In this document: one piece after another, positions 1 to 8,086 of the stretch
Layout of the letters: each line of letters begins with the position of its first letter
Position numbering within the stretch: the stretch's first letter is position 1
NCBI RefSeq assembly: GCF_036226605.1
Contig: NZ_CP109000.1
Span: forward strand, 4,026,501-4,090,500
DNA from: Streptomyces sp. NBC_00704
GTDB taxonomy: Bacteria > Actinomycetota > Actinomycetes > Streptomycetales > Streptomycetaceae
Length of the DNA: 64,000 bases
Direction: 5' to 3'
Made by a program: the position numbers and the translations under genes
The notes under the pieces: model-generated
What the model saw: only the letters and a program-made list of their open reading frames with translations
Told to the model about the DNA's origin: nothing
Databases searched by the model: none

Positions 1-519
1 TTCGTCCCGGCCTCCGGCACCAAGGACCCGGCCTGGATGGCCAACGGCTCCTACGCCGTCGTCCGCCGCATCCGCATGCTCCTCGACGACTGGGAGAAAC
101 TGTCGCTCGCGGCGCAGGAGCAGGTCATCGGGCGACGCAAGGCGGACGGGGCGGCCCTGTCCGGAGGGACCGAGACCACCGAGATGGACCTGGAGAAGAC
201 CGACGCCAACGGCGATCTGGTCGTCCCGATCAATGCACACGCGCGCATCACCCGTCCCGACCAGAACGGCGGCGCGGCCATGCTGCGGCGCCCCTTCTCC
301 TACCACGACGGCATCGACCCCGACGGCGCCCCCGACGCGGGCCTGCTCTTCGTCTGCTGGCAGGCGGACCCGCTGCGCGGCTTCGTCACCGTGCAGCGCA
401 AGCTGGACCGCGGCGACGCGCTCTCGCAGTACATCCGCCACGAGTCGAGCGGCCTGTTCGCGGTGCCCGGCGGGGCCGCGGAGGGGGAGTACGTGGGCCA
501 GCGCCTCCTGGAGGCCTGA
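1..519 (+). CDS. DyP-type peroxidase, C-terminal part (5' end outside window)
   Basis: The frame is open from base 1, so the gene begins upstream of the window; 172 residues are visible. They match the C-terminal half of dye-decolourising (DyP/EfeB) haem peroxidases: the stretch around GSYAVVRRIRM, the GRRK segment, the proximal haem-ligand region INAHARITRP (His), the LRRPFSYHDG segment and the SSGLFAVPGG ending. The family oxidises phenolic and dye substrates with peroxide, and EfeB-type members are Tat-exported. The N-terminus is missing, so neither a Tat signal nor the distal GxxDG motif can be checked and the subtype stays open. It is followed by a 123-bp gap and then pheA on the same strand. 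Confidence 0.85.
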   Translation, partial: FVPASGTKDPAWMANGSYAVVRRIRMLLDDWEKLSLAAQEQVIGRRKADGAALSGGTETTEMDLEKTDANGDLVVPINAHARITRPDQNGGAAMLRRPFSYHDGIDPDGAPDAGLLFVCWQADPLRGFVTVQRKLDRGDALSQYIRHESSGLFAVPGGAAEGEYVGQRLLEA

Positions 520-642
520 GGCCTGACGCGGGCGGACCCCGCGGAATCCGCGACGTCACGCCCCGCTGCGCGGATTCATTCCTGCGAGGGCACCTAGTGA
601 GACGCACGCACCCCGCCGGGCGAGGGCCATTAGGGTGAGGTC

Positions 643-1575
643 ATGCCAGCGAGCTATGCGTATCTCGGTCCCGAGGGCACCTTCACGGAGGTCGCCCTGC
701 GCACGCTTCCGGAGGCGGCCACCCGGCAGCTCATGCCGTACGTGTCGGTGCAGTCCGCGCTCGACGCGGTCCGCTCCGGCGAGGCCGAGGCGGCGTTCGT
801 GCCCATCGAGAACTCCGTCGAGGGCGGTATCACCACGACGCTGGACGAGCTGGTCGCGGGCGCCCCGCTGATGATCTACCGCGAGGTGCTGCTGTCCATC
901 ACGTTCGCCCTGCTGGTACGGCCCGGCACCGAGCTGGCGGACATCAAGACGGTCTCGGCCCACCCGGCCGCGCAGCCCCAGGTGCGCAACTGGCTGAAGG
1001 CGAACCTCCCGGACGCCGCCTGGGAGTCGGCCGCCTCCAACGCGGACGCCGCCCGGCTCGTCCAGGAGGGCCGCTACGACGCCGCCTTCGCCGGCGAGTT
1101 CGCCGCCGCCCGCTACGGACTGACCGCCCTGGAAACCGAGATCCACGACGCCGAGAACGCGCAGACCAGGTTCGTCCTGGTGGGGCGGCCCGCCCGGCCT
1201 GCGGCGCCGACCGGCGCGGACAAGACGTCCGTCGTGCTGTGGCAGCGCGACGACCATCCCGGCGGCCTGCGCGACCTTCTGGGCGAGTTCGCCACCCGCG
1301 GCGTCAACCTCATGCTGTTGCAGTCCCGCCCGACCGGCGCGGGCATCGGCAATTACTGCTTCTGCATCGACGCCGAAGGGCACATCTCCGACCGCCGGAT
1401 GGCCGAGGCCCTCATGGGGCTGAAAAGGATCTGCCGAGAGGTGCGCTTTCTCGGTTCGTATCCGCGTGCGGAGGTCGACGCGGCGGATGTCGAGACCCCG
1501 CTGCCCGGAACCTCCGACGGGGAGTTCATGGCGGCCGCGGACTGGGTGGCGCGCTGCCAGGACGGCCGTTTCTGA
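643..1575 (+). CDS. pheA: Prephenate dehydratase
   Basis: This 310-residue enzyme decarboxylates and dehydrates prephenate to phenylpyruvate in phenylalanine synthesis. Residues 1-180 form the catalytic PDT domain, with YLGPEGTFTEVAL at the start, VPIENSVEGG at about 53-62 and the conserved TRF (NAQTRFVLVG) near 173. Residues of about 195-275 form an ACT regulatory domain (GGLRDLLGEFATRGVNL followed by QSRPTG), so feedback control by phenylalanine is likely. There is no chorismate mutase domain, as is usual for the monofunctional actinobacterial form. The ATG at 643 is preceded by GGGTGAGG. An aminotransferase that could complete the pathway lies at 21.7 kb. Confidence 0.96.
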   Translation: MPASYAYLGPEGTFTEVALRTLPEAATRQLMPYVSVQSALDAVRSGEAEAAFVPIENSVEGGITTTLDELVAGAPLMIYREVLLSITFALLVRPGTELADIKTVSAHPAAQPQVRNWLKANLPDAAWESAASNADAARLVQEGRYDAAFAGEFAAARYGLTALETEIHDAENAQTRFVLVGRPARPAAPTGADKTSVVLWQRDDHPGGLRDLLGEFATRGVNLMLLQSRPTGAGIGNYCFCIDAEGHISDRRMAEALMGLKRICREVRFLGSYPRAEVDAADVETPLPGTSDGEFMAAADWVARCQDGRF

Positions 1576-2235
1576 CCCTTCCGCGGGTCACCCGGCGCGA
1601 ACCCGGAACCGACCCGGCACCGGCCGGACAGGCGTCCGGCAGGCGCTCGAGCGGGTCCGGGGCTGGTCCTACCTGCATATCTTCGTTATCCACAGAAGTT
1701 ATCCACAGGGCGGCTTCTCGACCTGAGGACAAGTCGACAACGAAGCATCATTCAGTCGACAAATCGGTCCTCATCCCCTCAGGGTGACGGGCAACCCGCA
1801 CGTCACCCCTCGTCCACCTGTTTCCTCCGATCAACCCTTCAGGGCGACCCATTTCCACCCGAAAGTGGGCTGAGGTCGGGTTTGGGAAGGGAATTCGCCG
1901 GTGCGGAAGGAGGCTTCGGAATGATCAATTCCGATGTCCACAGATCTTTCGCACACCCTGTGGATAACTCACACGGGGCGCGGGTTCCTGTGGACAACTC
2001 CGCCCTCAAATCCCGTGCGGCGCAAGGAAGTCGAGTCAATGCGACGCCCGTCACATGCTCCGTCCCACGGAGTGAGACGCGCTTTATTGACACGCTCGGC
2101 AATTGCCTCAAAACGCATCGTAAGGAGCAATCCCGAACACTGGCGGGAACACTCCGCCGGGGCGCCGGAACACTCGGCGGGCGACGCGGGAAACCGAGTC
2201 GTGAGCCGCAACCCCGCACGGGTAGCCTTGGCCGC
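1576..2235. other. 660-bp pheA-serS intergenic region
   Basis: No credible gene is visible. An open frame continues upstream of serS to 1882, but it has poor codon character and lies outside the family length. The stretch is noticeably lower in GC than its flanks around 1675-1770 and 1920-2000. It contains the DnaA-box cluster listed separately and presumably the serS promoter. Confidence 0.7.
1686..1997. promoter_or_regulatory. DnaA-box cluster upstream of serS
   Basis: Exact TTATCCACA boxes lie at 1686-1694 and 1699-1707 on the plus strand, 13 bp apart. A third lies at 1959-1967 on the minus strand, and an exact TTGTCCACA box lies at 1989-1997 on the minus strand. A one-mismatch copy (ATGTCCACA) is at 1934-1942. 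Both 9-mers are high-affinity DnaA boxes. Two tightly spaced pairs about 290 bp apart are far more than chance in a genome of this GC content. Clusters of this kind near the S. coelicolor oriC (named D78, H24 and H69) bind DnaA and limit initiation. Whether this is the D78 equivalent is an inference from its position. Confidence 0.75.
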
Positions 2236-3513
2236 GTGATTGACCTTCGCCTGCTCCGTGAGGACCCCGACCGTGCGCGCGCCTCCCAGCGTGCCCGTGG
2301 AGAGGACGTCGCGCTCGTCGACTCCCTCCTGTCCGCCGACGAGCGGCGCAGGTCGTCCGGCGTCCGCTTCGACGAGCTGCGCGCCGAGCAGCGATCGCTC
2401 GGCAAGCTCATCCCCAAGGCGTCCGCGGACGAGAAGGCCGAGCTGCTGAAGAAGGCGAGCCAGCTCGCCGCCGACGTCAAGGCCGCCGACGCCGAGCGCG
2501 ACGCGGCCGTCGCCGAGACCCAGGAGCTGCTCCAGCGGCTCGGCAACCTCGTGCACCCCGACGTGCCCGTAGGCGGCGAGGAGGACTTCGTCACCCTCGA
2601 GACGCACGGCACGATCCGCGACTTCGGCGCCGAGGGCTTCGAGCCCAAGGACCACCTGGAACTCGGCCAGATCCTCGGCGCGATCGACGTGGAGCGCGGC
2701 GCGAAGGTCTCCGGCTCCCGCTTCTACTTCCTCACCGGCGTCGGCGCCCTGCTCGAGCTGGCCCTGGTCAACGCGGCGATCGCCCAGGCCACGGCGGTCG
2801 GCTTCACGCCGATGCTCACCCCGGCGCTGGTCCGTCCCCAGTCCATGGCGGGTACCGGCTTCCTCGGCCAGGCGGCCCAGGACGTCTACCACCTCGACAA
2901 GGACGACCTCTACCTGGTCGGCACGTCCGAGGTGCCGCTCGCCGCGTACCACATGGACGAGATCATCGACGCGGACAAGCTGCCGCTGCGCTACGCGGGC
3001 TTCTCGCCCTGCTTCCGCCGCGAGGCCGGTTCGCACGGCAAGGACACCAAGGGCATCTTCCGCGTCCACCAGTTCGACAAGGTCGAGATGTTCTCGTACG
3101 TCAAGCCCGAGGACTCGCAGGCCGAGCACCAGCGGCTGCTCGCCTGGGAGAAGCAGTGGCTGTCCGCCCTGGAGCTGCCGTTCCGGGTCATCGACGTCGC
3201 CTCCGGTGACCTCGGCTCCTCGGCCGCCCGCAAGTTCGACTGCGAGGCGTGGATCCCGACCCAGGGCAAGTACCGCGAGCTGACCTCGACCTCGGACTGC
3301 ACCGAGTTCCAGTCCCGCCGTCTGTCGATCCGCGTCCGCGAGGGCAAGCAGGTCCGCCCGCTGGCCACGCTGAACGGCACCCTGTGCGCCGTCCCGCGCA
3401 CCATCGTCGCCATCCTGGAGAACCACCAGCAGGCCGACGGTTCCGTGTACGTCCCCGAGGTGCTGCGCCCGTACCTCGGCGGCCGGGAGGTCCTGGAGCC
3501 GGTCGCCAGGTGA
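2236..3513 (+). CDS. serS: Seryl-tRNA synthetase
   Basis: This 425-residue class II synthetase charges tRNA-Ser and tRNA-Sec. The GTG at 2236 gives the canonical N-terminus (MIDLRLLREDPDRARAS) and the usual bacterial length. The frame is open further upstream, but that extension covers the DnaA-box region and is not coding-like. Residues of about 30-105 are the charged antiparallel coiled coil that grips the tRNA long arm. Later come the serine-site TSEVPLAAYH, motif 2 (FRREAGSHGKDTKGIFRVHQ) and motif 3 (LNGTLCAVPRTIVAILENHQ). The stop codon overlaps the GTG start of the following HAD phosphatase gene, so the two are probably translationally coupled. Confidence 0.97.
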   Translation: MIDLRLLREDPDRARASQRARGEDVALVDSLLSADERRRSSGVRFDELRAEQRSLGKLIPKASADEKAELLKKASQLAADVKAADAERDAAVAETQELLQRLGNLVHPDVPVGGEEDFVTLETHGTIRDFGAEGFEPKDHLELGQILGAIDVERGAKVSGSRFYFLTGVGALLELALVNAAIAQATAVGFTPMLTPALVRPQSMAGTGFLGQAAQDVYHLDKDDLYLVGTSEVPLAAYHMDEIIDADKLPLRYAGFSPCFRREAGSHGKDTKGIFRVHQFDKVEMFSYVKPEDSQAEHQRLLAWEKQWLSALELPFRVIDVASGDLGSSAARKFDCEAWIPTQGKYRELTSTSDCTEFQSRRLSIRVREGKQVRPLATLNGTLCAVPRTIVAILENHQQADGSVYVPEVLRPYLGGREVLEPVAR

Positions 3514-4355
3514 GCGCCGTGTCCGCCCCCGGGGAGTGCGGGGAGTCCGAGCAGTCCGGGGGCTTCCCGTACCGCCTGATCGCGACCGACCTGGACGGAA
3601 CGCTGCTGCGCTCCGACGAGTCGGTCTCGCGGCGCACGCGTGACGCCCTGGCCGCGGCCACCGCGGCGGGCGCCGCGCACCTCGTCGTGACGGGCCGCGG
3701 GGTCCCGTGGACCCGGCACATCCTCGACGACCTCGGCTACGACGGTCTCGCCGTCTGCGGCCAGGGCGCCCAGGTCTACGACGCCAGCTCGCACCGCCTG
3801 CTGACCTCGGTCACCCTCGACCGCCGGCTCGCGGGCGTGGCCCTGGCCAAGATCGAGTCGGCGGTGGGCCCGCTGCACCTGGCGGCCAGCCGCGACGGGC
3901 TGGACGGTGACGTGCTGGTGGGCCCCGGTTACGCGGTCACCGGCAGTCTCCCGGCGACGCCGTTCACCGACGCCTCCGACCTGTGGTCGGCACCGCTGAA
4001 CAAGATCTACATACAGCATCCCGATCTGTCGGACGACGAGCTGGCCGAGGCCGCCCGGCAGGCCGCCGGCGGCTTCGTCACGGTCGCGATGGCCGGCGCG
4101 GGCATCGTGGAACTGCTCCCGCTGGGCCTGTCCAAGGCCACGGGCCTCTCCCTGGCCGCCCGCCGCCTGGGCATCAGGAAGAGCGAGACCATCGCCTTCG
4201 GCGACATGCCCAACGACATCCCCATGTTCGCCTGGGCCGCCCACGGCGTGGCCATGGCCAACGCCCACCAGGAACTGCGCGCGGTCGCCGACGAGGTGAC
4301 GTCCTCCAACGAGGACGACGGCATCGCGGAAGTCCTGGAACGCTTCCTGAAGTAG
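3510..4355 (+). CDS. HAD-superfamily phosphatase (Cof/IIB type)
   Basis: This protein of about 281 residues has HAD motif I DLDGT at 27-31 (nucleophile Asp27, acid/base Asp29). The motif III lysine and the motif IV GDMPNDIPMF sequence follow at about 225-235, with a large C2-type cap between. Such enzymes hydrolyse sugar phosphates, nucleotides or cofactor phosphates, and the substrate cannot be told from sequence. The GTG at 3510 overlaps the serS stop (GTGA), which fixes the start; the next in-frame GTG, at 3519, is possible. A clear paralogue lies at 14.5 kb with nearly the same opening, LIATDLDGTLLR. Confidence 0.9.
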   Translation: MSAVSAPGECGESEQSGGFPYRLIATDLDGTLLRSDESVSRRTRDALAAATAAGAAHLVVTGRGVPWTRHILDDLGYDGLAVCGQGAQVYDASSHRLLTSVTLDRRLAGVALAKIESAVGPLHLAASRDGLDGDVLVGPGYAVTGSLPATPFTDASDLWSAPLNKIYIQHPDLSDDELAEAARQAAGGFVTVAMAGAGIVELLPLGLSKATGLSLAARRLGIRKSETIAFGDMPNDIPMFAWAAHGVAMANAHQELRAVADEVTSSNEDDGIAEVLERFLK

Positions 4356-5166
4356 CCGAAAGCAGCCGTACGGTCCTGCCGACGGTCCCCTCACCGGCCC
4401 CGCCCGGACACCCGACGGCCCGGCTGGCCCCGCGTTCTCTCGCGGGGCAGGCCGCCGCTGGGGGACCGCTCGTGCACCCACGCGACGCAAGCGCCCGGTT
4501 CGCGCCGGCGGTCCGGGTCGCCGGAGGCGATCAGAGGCGCGGGGACTGGGGCGCGGGTCGCCGGCGGCGATCAGGAGCCCCGGGACTGGGGCGGCCGGCC
4601 ACGACAGGTCGGCCCCCGTTCAGGCGCCGCCCTGCCGCACCCCACCCGGTGCGCGCGGAAGACGGCGGGCGGCAACCGGCGCACCACACCCGAAGCGCGG
4701 CGCGTCCGAGGGCAGGGGAGGCGGCCGGGCCGTGACCGAAACCGCGGGTGCGGCCGAGGCCGCCCGCAGGCGCCCCGGTCCGCACCCGGTCCGGTCTCCG
4801 TGGACCGATGACGCCGTCCCGCCCGGCGAGGTGCGAGGTGCGGGACGACGCCCGTCGCTCGGCAATTCTCCGGGAGGGCGGCCCACGCGAGAGCGACATC
4901 GCGTGCTCGAAGCGGCCGCCCCGGGCAGTTCGCCTGTGGGAGTGGGTCTCGACGGAGCCGTAACTACTCCGGAACCCGCCACAGGCTGCCCTGAAGGGAG
5001 TTCGACGGGCTGCCGTGCATGGGCATCCCCGAACTCCTCACCCAGTCCGTGTCGCCGGATGTCATCCGGCCGGCCCGCACCGTGCGGGCAGGACCACTGT
5101 GCCCGTCGGGCGAGCGGGACGCCACCGAATAAAACACCCGTGCGAAAGCCATGGGCCGGACGGCGG
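4356..5166. other. 811-bp stretch without a supported gene
   Basis: Several overlapping frames are open here simply because of high GC; they are rich in Arg, Pro and Gly and match no family I know. Visible structure includes a two-copy 40-bp tandem repeat (4515-4594). There is also a possible 37-codon ORF at 5019-5132 (MGIPELLTQ start, GC-rich third positions, only a weak AAGGGAG upstream). I would not annotate that ORF as a gene on this evidence alone. Confidence 0.55.
4515..4594. repeat. Two-copy 40-bp tandem repeat
   Basis: Copies at 4515-4554 and 4555-4594 both begin GGGTCGCCGG and share GGCGATCAG and GGGACTGGGGCG at the same offsets. A handful of substitutions separate them. The repeat lies in non-coding DNA downstream of the HAD gene, and no function is evident. 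Confidence 0.7.
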
Positions 5167-5409
5167 CTACCGGCGGCGCCACCTGCGTCGACGCGCCTTG
5201 CTGAAGAACCAGCCCGCCGGCGGCTCGTCGGAGCGCCAGGGCTGCGGCTCGGGCGACTCCGCCCGCCACCGCGCGGCGAGCATCCGGGCGCGGGCCGACG
5301 GTTCGGCCGTCTCGGCGGCCCGTATGAAGTCGTCGTCCAGGACGAGGTCGTCCCACACCGCGTCCTCGGACCGCTTCCGGCCGCCGTCCGTCGTGTCGTC
5401 GTCCGCCAT
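5167..5409 (-). CDS. Small hypothetical protein (80 aa)
   Basis: An acidic 80-residue protein with a basic tail: MADDDTTDGG at the start, a central segment DLVLDDDFIRAAE, then PEPQPWRSDEPPAGWF and a C-terminus rich in Arg (KARRRRWRRR). The ATG at 5409 is preceded by GGGGAGG at good spacing, so the longer frame reaching 5460 is not needed. There is no signal peptide, membrane segment or known domain. It reads like one of the small conserved Streptomyces proteins of unknown function. It lies 130 bp upstream of the 3' end of the ABC operon, on the same strand, and is probably a separate transcript. Confidence 0.75.
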   Translation of the reverse strand: MADDDTTDGGRKRSEDAVWDDLVLDDDFIRAAETAEPSARARMLAARWRAESPEPQPWRSDEPPAGWFFSKARRRRWRRR

Positions 5410-5451
5410 CCGCGTCCTCCCCTTCCTCCGGTTCCGGGTGCCGCGTGCGGC

Positions 5452-5472
5452 AAGCCGCAAGCCGCAAGCCGC
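5452..5472. repeat. CAAGCCG heptamer x3
   Basis: Three tandem copies of CAAGCCG sit directly upstream of the small hypothetical gene. This looks like a slippage-type micro-repeat, with no function evident. Confidence 0.6.
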
Positions 5473-5539
5473 GCCAGTCTGCCGGGGCGCGGGTCAAGCC
5501 GCCGTCAAGGGCGGCCGTCCCGCGTCCCGGCAGGGCCGC

Positions 5540-6259
5540 TCACTCCTCGCCGGCGAGCGTCAGCGACCGCAGCTTCTGTCCCGCGTACCAGGTGGCCAGC
5601 ACGGTCACGACGACCAGCAGCACCGTCGCCGTGGTCAGTCCGACGTCCGAGGTCACGAGGTCCCCGCCCGCGACCTTGTGGGCGACCGCCAGCGACCACT
5701 GCTGGACGCTGAGCGTGCGCGCGCCCGGCACGAGGGAGCCGAACAGGGCCTCCCAGACGAGGGCGTAGACGAGACCGAACACCACCGCGTGGCGCGAGAC
5801 AATGCCGAGGAGCAGGAAGACGGCGGCGTAAGCGATGGAGGAGACCAGCGCGGCCACGGTGTAGGCGACGGCGATCTGCTGGCCGTTGCCGTTGAGGATG
5901 AACCCGGCGATCAACGTCGGCAGGGCCGAGAAGACCATCGTCACCGCGATCGCCACGATCAGCTTGGTGAAGATGATCGTGGGCCGCTTCAGCGGCTTGG
6001 ACAGCAGATACACCACCGAGCCGTCGTCGATCTCGGGGCCGATCGCGCCGGTGCCCGCGATGACGCCGATGATCGGGACCATCGTGGCCAGTGCGAGGCC
6101 GCCGAGCAGGTCGGACGCCGTCTGGTCGTCCGCCCCGGCGAGGCCGCGCACGACCACGGAGATCGCGATCAGCAGCAGGGGCAGCGCGCCCAGGATGAGA
6201 GCCCGGCGACGGCCGAGCAGGGCCCGGTAGGTGAGCCGGGCGACTGTGGGGTCGTACAT
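5540..6259 (-). CDS. ABC exporter permease (ABC-2 type), second pair
   Basis: A 239-residue polytopic membrane protein with about six hydrophobic helices, starting MYDPTVARLTYRALLGRRRA and ending in a short basic tail. It belongs to the ABC-2 export permeases, which pair with a separate ATPase. It is the last gene of a four-gene minus-strand operon, 10 bp downstream of its ATPase. Transported substrate is unknown; related Streptomyces four-gene sets are usually annotated only as exporters. Confidence 0.88.
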   Translation of the reverse strand: MYDPTVARLTYRALLGRRRALILGALPLLLIAISVVVRGLAGADDQTASDLLGGLALATMVPIIGVIAGTGAIGPEIDDGSVVYLLSKPLKRPTIIFTKLIVAIAVTMVFSALPTLIAGFILNGNGQQIAVAYTVAALVSSIAYAAVFLLLGIVSRHAVVFGLVYALVWEALFGSLVPGARTLSVQQWSLAVAHKVAGGDLVTSDVGLTTATVLLVVVTVLATWYAGQKLRSLTLAGEE

Positions 6260-6269
6260 CTTGGGCCTC

Positions 6270-7181
6270 CTACGCCGCGACGAGATACGAGAAGACGGAC
6301 TCGAGGGACTCGTCGGACGGCGAGACCGTGAGCAGCCGGATGCCGTGGTCCTTGGCGACCCTCGGCAACAGGGCCGTGAAGCGGCCGAAGTCGACGGCCT
6401 GGACGCGCAGCGCGCCCTCGGCGAGGTCGACCTCGATGCCCGCGGTCGACGGGTCGGCGATCAGCGCGGCCGCGAGGGCGCGGTCGTCGCTGGAGCGCAC
6501 CAGATAGCGGTGCGGACGGTCCGTCATCAGACGGCGGATCTTGCGGAAGTCGCCGCTGGCGGCGTGCCGGCCGGCGACGACGACCTCGATGTGCCAGGCG
6601 AGTTGCTCGACCTCTTCGAGGATGTGCGACGAGAAGAGCACGGTGCGGCCCTCGTCGCCCATGCGCCGCAGCAGGTCCATGAGCTGCATGCGCTGGCGCG
6701 GGTCCATGCCGTTGAAGGGCTCGTCGAGCAGCAGCAGCGAGGGGTCGTGGACGAGCGCGCTGGCCATCTTGACCCGCTGGCGCATGCCCTTGGAGTACGT
6801 CTGGATCTTGCGGTCCTGCGCGTACTCCATCTCGACGGTGGCCAGCGCCTTCTGGGCGGCCTTGGCGCTCAGGCCGTGCAGTTCGGCGTTGGCGACGACG
6901 AATTCGCGGCCGGTGAGGAAGTCGTACATGGCCTCACGCTCGGGGACGATACCGATCTGCCGGTAGATCGTCTCGTTGCGCCAGACCGGCTGTCCGTCGA
7001 GGGTGACCGTGCCCGTGGAGGGGGCCAGGAAGCCGCCCATCATGTTGATGAGGGTGGACTTTCCGGCGCCGTTGGGGCCGAGCAGGCCGGTGACGCCGGG
7101 GCCGATGGTCATGGTGATGTCGTTGACGGCGACCACGTTGCCGAACCAGCGGGAGACGTGGTCGATGCTGAGCGTGGTCAC
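6270..7181 (-). CDS. ABC exporter ATP-binding protein, second pair
   Basis: A 303-residue ATPase. Walker A is GPNGAGKST near residue 40. The signature region YSKGMRQRVKMASALVHDP precedes Walker B LLLLDEPFNGMDP, followed by the switch histidine in LFSSHILEE. The C-terminal third is the variable regulatory extension typical of ABC-2 exporters. The GTG at 7181 overlaps the stop of the upstream permease gene (GTGA), pointing to translational coupling. The frame is open far upstream, but only through the permease gene in another reading frame. Confidence 0.94.
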   Translation of the reverse strand: MTTLSIDHVSRWFGNVVAVNDITMTIGPGVTGLLGPNGAGKSTLINMMGGFLAPSTGTVTLDGQPVWRNETIYRQIGIVPEREAMYDFLTGREFVVANAELHGLSAKAAQKALATVEMEYAQDRKIQTYSKGMRQRVKMASALVHDPSLLLLDEPFNGMDPRQRMQLMDLLRRMGDEGRTVLFSSHILEEVEQLAWHIEVVVAGRHAASGDFRKIRRLMTDRPHRYLVRSSDDRALAAALIADPSTAGIEVDLAEGALRVQAVDFGRFTALLPRVAKDHGIRLLTVSPSDESLESVFSYLVAA

Positions 7182-8086
7182 AGGCCCACCTTCCGGTAGC
7201 GGCGGATCAGGAGGCCGTAGCCAGCGGCGATCAGGCCGAGGACGACGAGGACGTAGACGACGCCCTGTCCGTCGGAGGGTCCGACCCCGCCGGGGAAGGC
7301 GGAGGTGGCGCCCAGGAACGCCGACTGCACGCCGTCGATCAGCGTGACAGGGGAGAACAGGCCGATCCAGGGGATGGAACCGGTGCTGTCCTGCGCCTCG
7401 GCGATGGCCTGGAGCGTGGAGACCGCGCCGTAGGAGATGGTCAGCACGGCGATGACGGCGGCGATGCCGAAGCCACGGCGCGGGGTCACCGAGGCGATGA
7501 CCAGGCCGATGCCGGCGAAGAGCAGCGAGAGCAGTGCCACGGAGACGAGCCCCTGACCGAATCCCTTGGTCTGGTCGGCGAAGTCGAGCTTGGCCAGCAA
7601 CGCGCCCACGTACAGCACCAGCAGGGGAGCCGCGGTGAGCACGAAGAGCGCGGAGGCGAGCGCCGCGAACTTGGCGCGTACGTAGTCCGCGGTCTCGATG
7701 GGCCGCGAGAAGTACAGCGGCACGGTCTTGAAGCGCAGGTCGCGCGAGACGGACTGGGGCGCCTGGGAAGCGACGTACAGGCTGATGACGGCCTGCATGA
7801 TGATCGCGTAGCGCGTGTAGTCGACGGGCAGGTCCTTGGCCTTCGTGGCGACCGCCACGGCGACCATGATGGCCGCGGGCACGCACATCACCACGAAGAG
7901 CAGCATCGGCAGCACCTTGGACTTCACCGAGCGGCCGAGGCCGTAGGCGCCGCGCAGGGACTGCGAGTAGAGGGAGCGGCGGGCGTAGGCGCGGCCCAGC
8001 CGGGGGCCGTCGTAGCTGCGGTAGCCGATGTTGTGGATGCGGGTCTGGTCTCCCGCGGGGGCGGTGACCTGGTGCTCAACTGCCAT
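7178..8086 (-). CDS. ABC exporter permease (ABC-2 type), first pair
   Basis: A 302-residue integral membrane protein with a cytoplasmic N-terminal segment (IHNIGYRSYDGPRLGRAYA) followed by about six transmembrane helices. The IHNIGYRSYDG opening is characteristic of this actinobacterial ABC-2 permease group. Its start overlaps the 3' end of the first ATPase gene and its stop overlaps the start of the second, so the operon is fully coupled. Confidence 0.9.
   Translation of the reverse strand: MAVEHQVTAPAGDQTRIHNIGYRSYDGPRLGRAYARRSLYSQSLRGAYGLGRSVKSKVLPMLLFVVMCVPAAIMVAVAVATKAKDLPVDYTRYAIIMQAVISLYVASQAPQSVSRDLRFKTVPLYFSRPIETADYVRAKFAALASALFVLTAAPLLVLYVGALLAKLDFADQTKGFGQGLVSVALLSLLFAGIGLVIASVTPRRGFGIAAVIAVLTISYGAVSTLQAIAEAQDSTGSIPWIGLFSPVTLIDGVQSAFLGATSAFPGGVGPSDGQGVVYVLVVLGLIAAGYGLLIRRYRKVGL

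Noticed and set aside
1882..2235. N-terminal extension of SerS
   Set aside because: The extra 118 residues would cross the DnaA boxes, and SerS proteins begin at MIDLRLLRE; the usual length is reached from 2236.
4620..5453. Long open frames on both strands in the 4.4-5.5 kb gap
   Set aside because: They arise from high GC. They are Arg/Pro/Gly-rich, overlap each other, lack ribosome binding sites and match no family.
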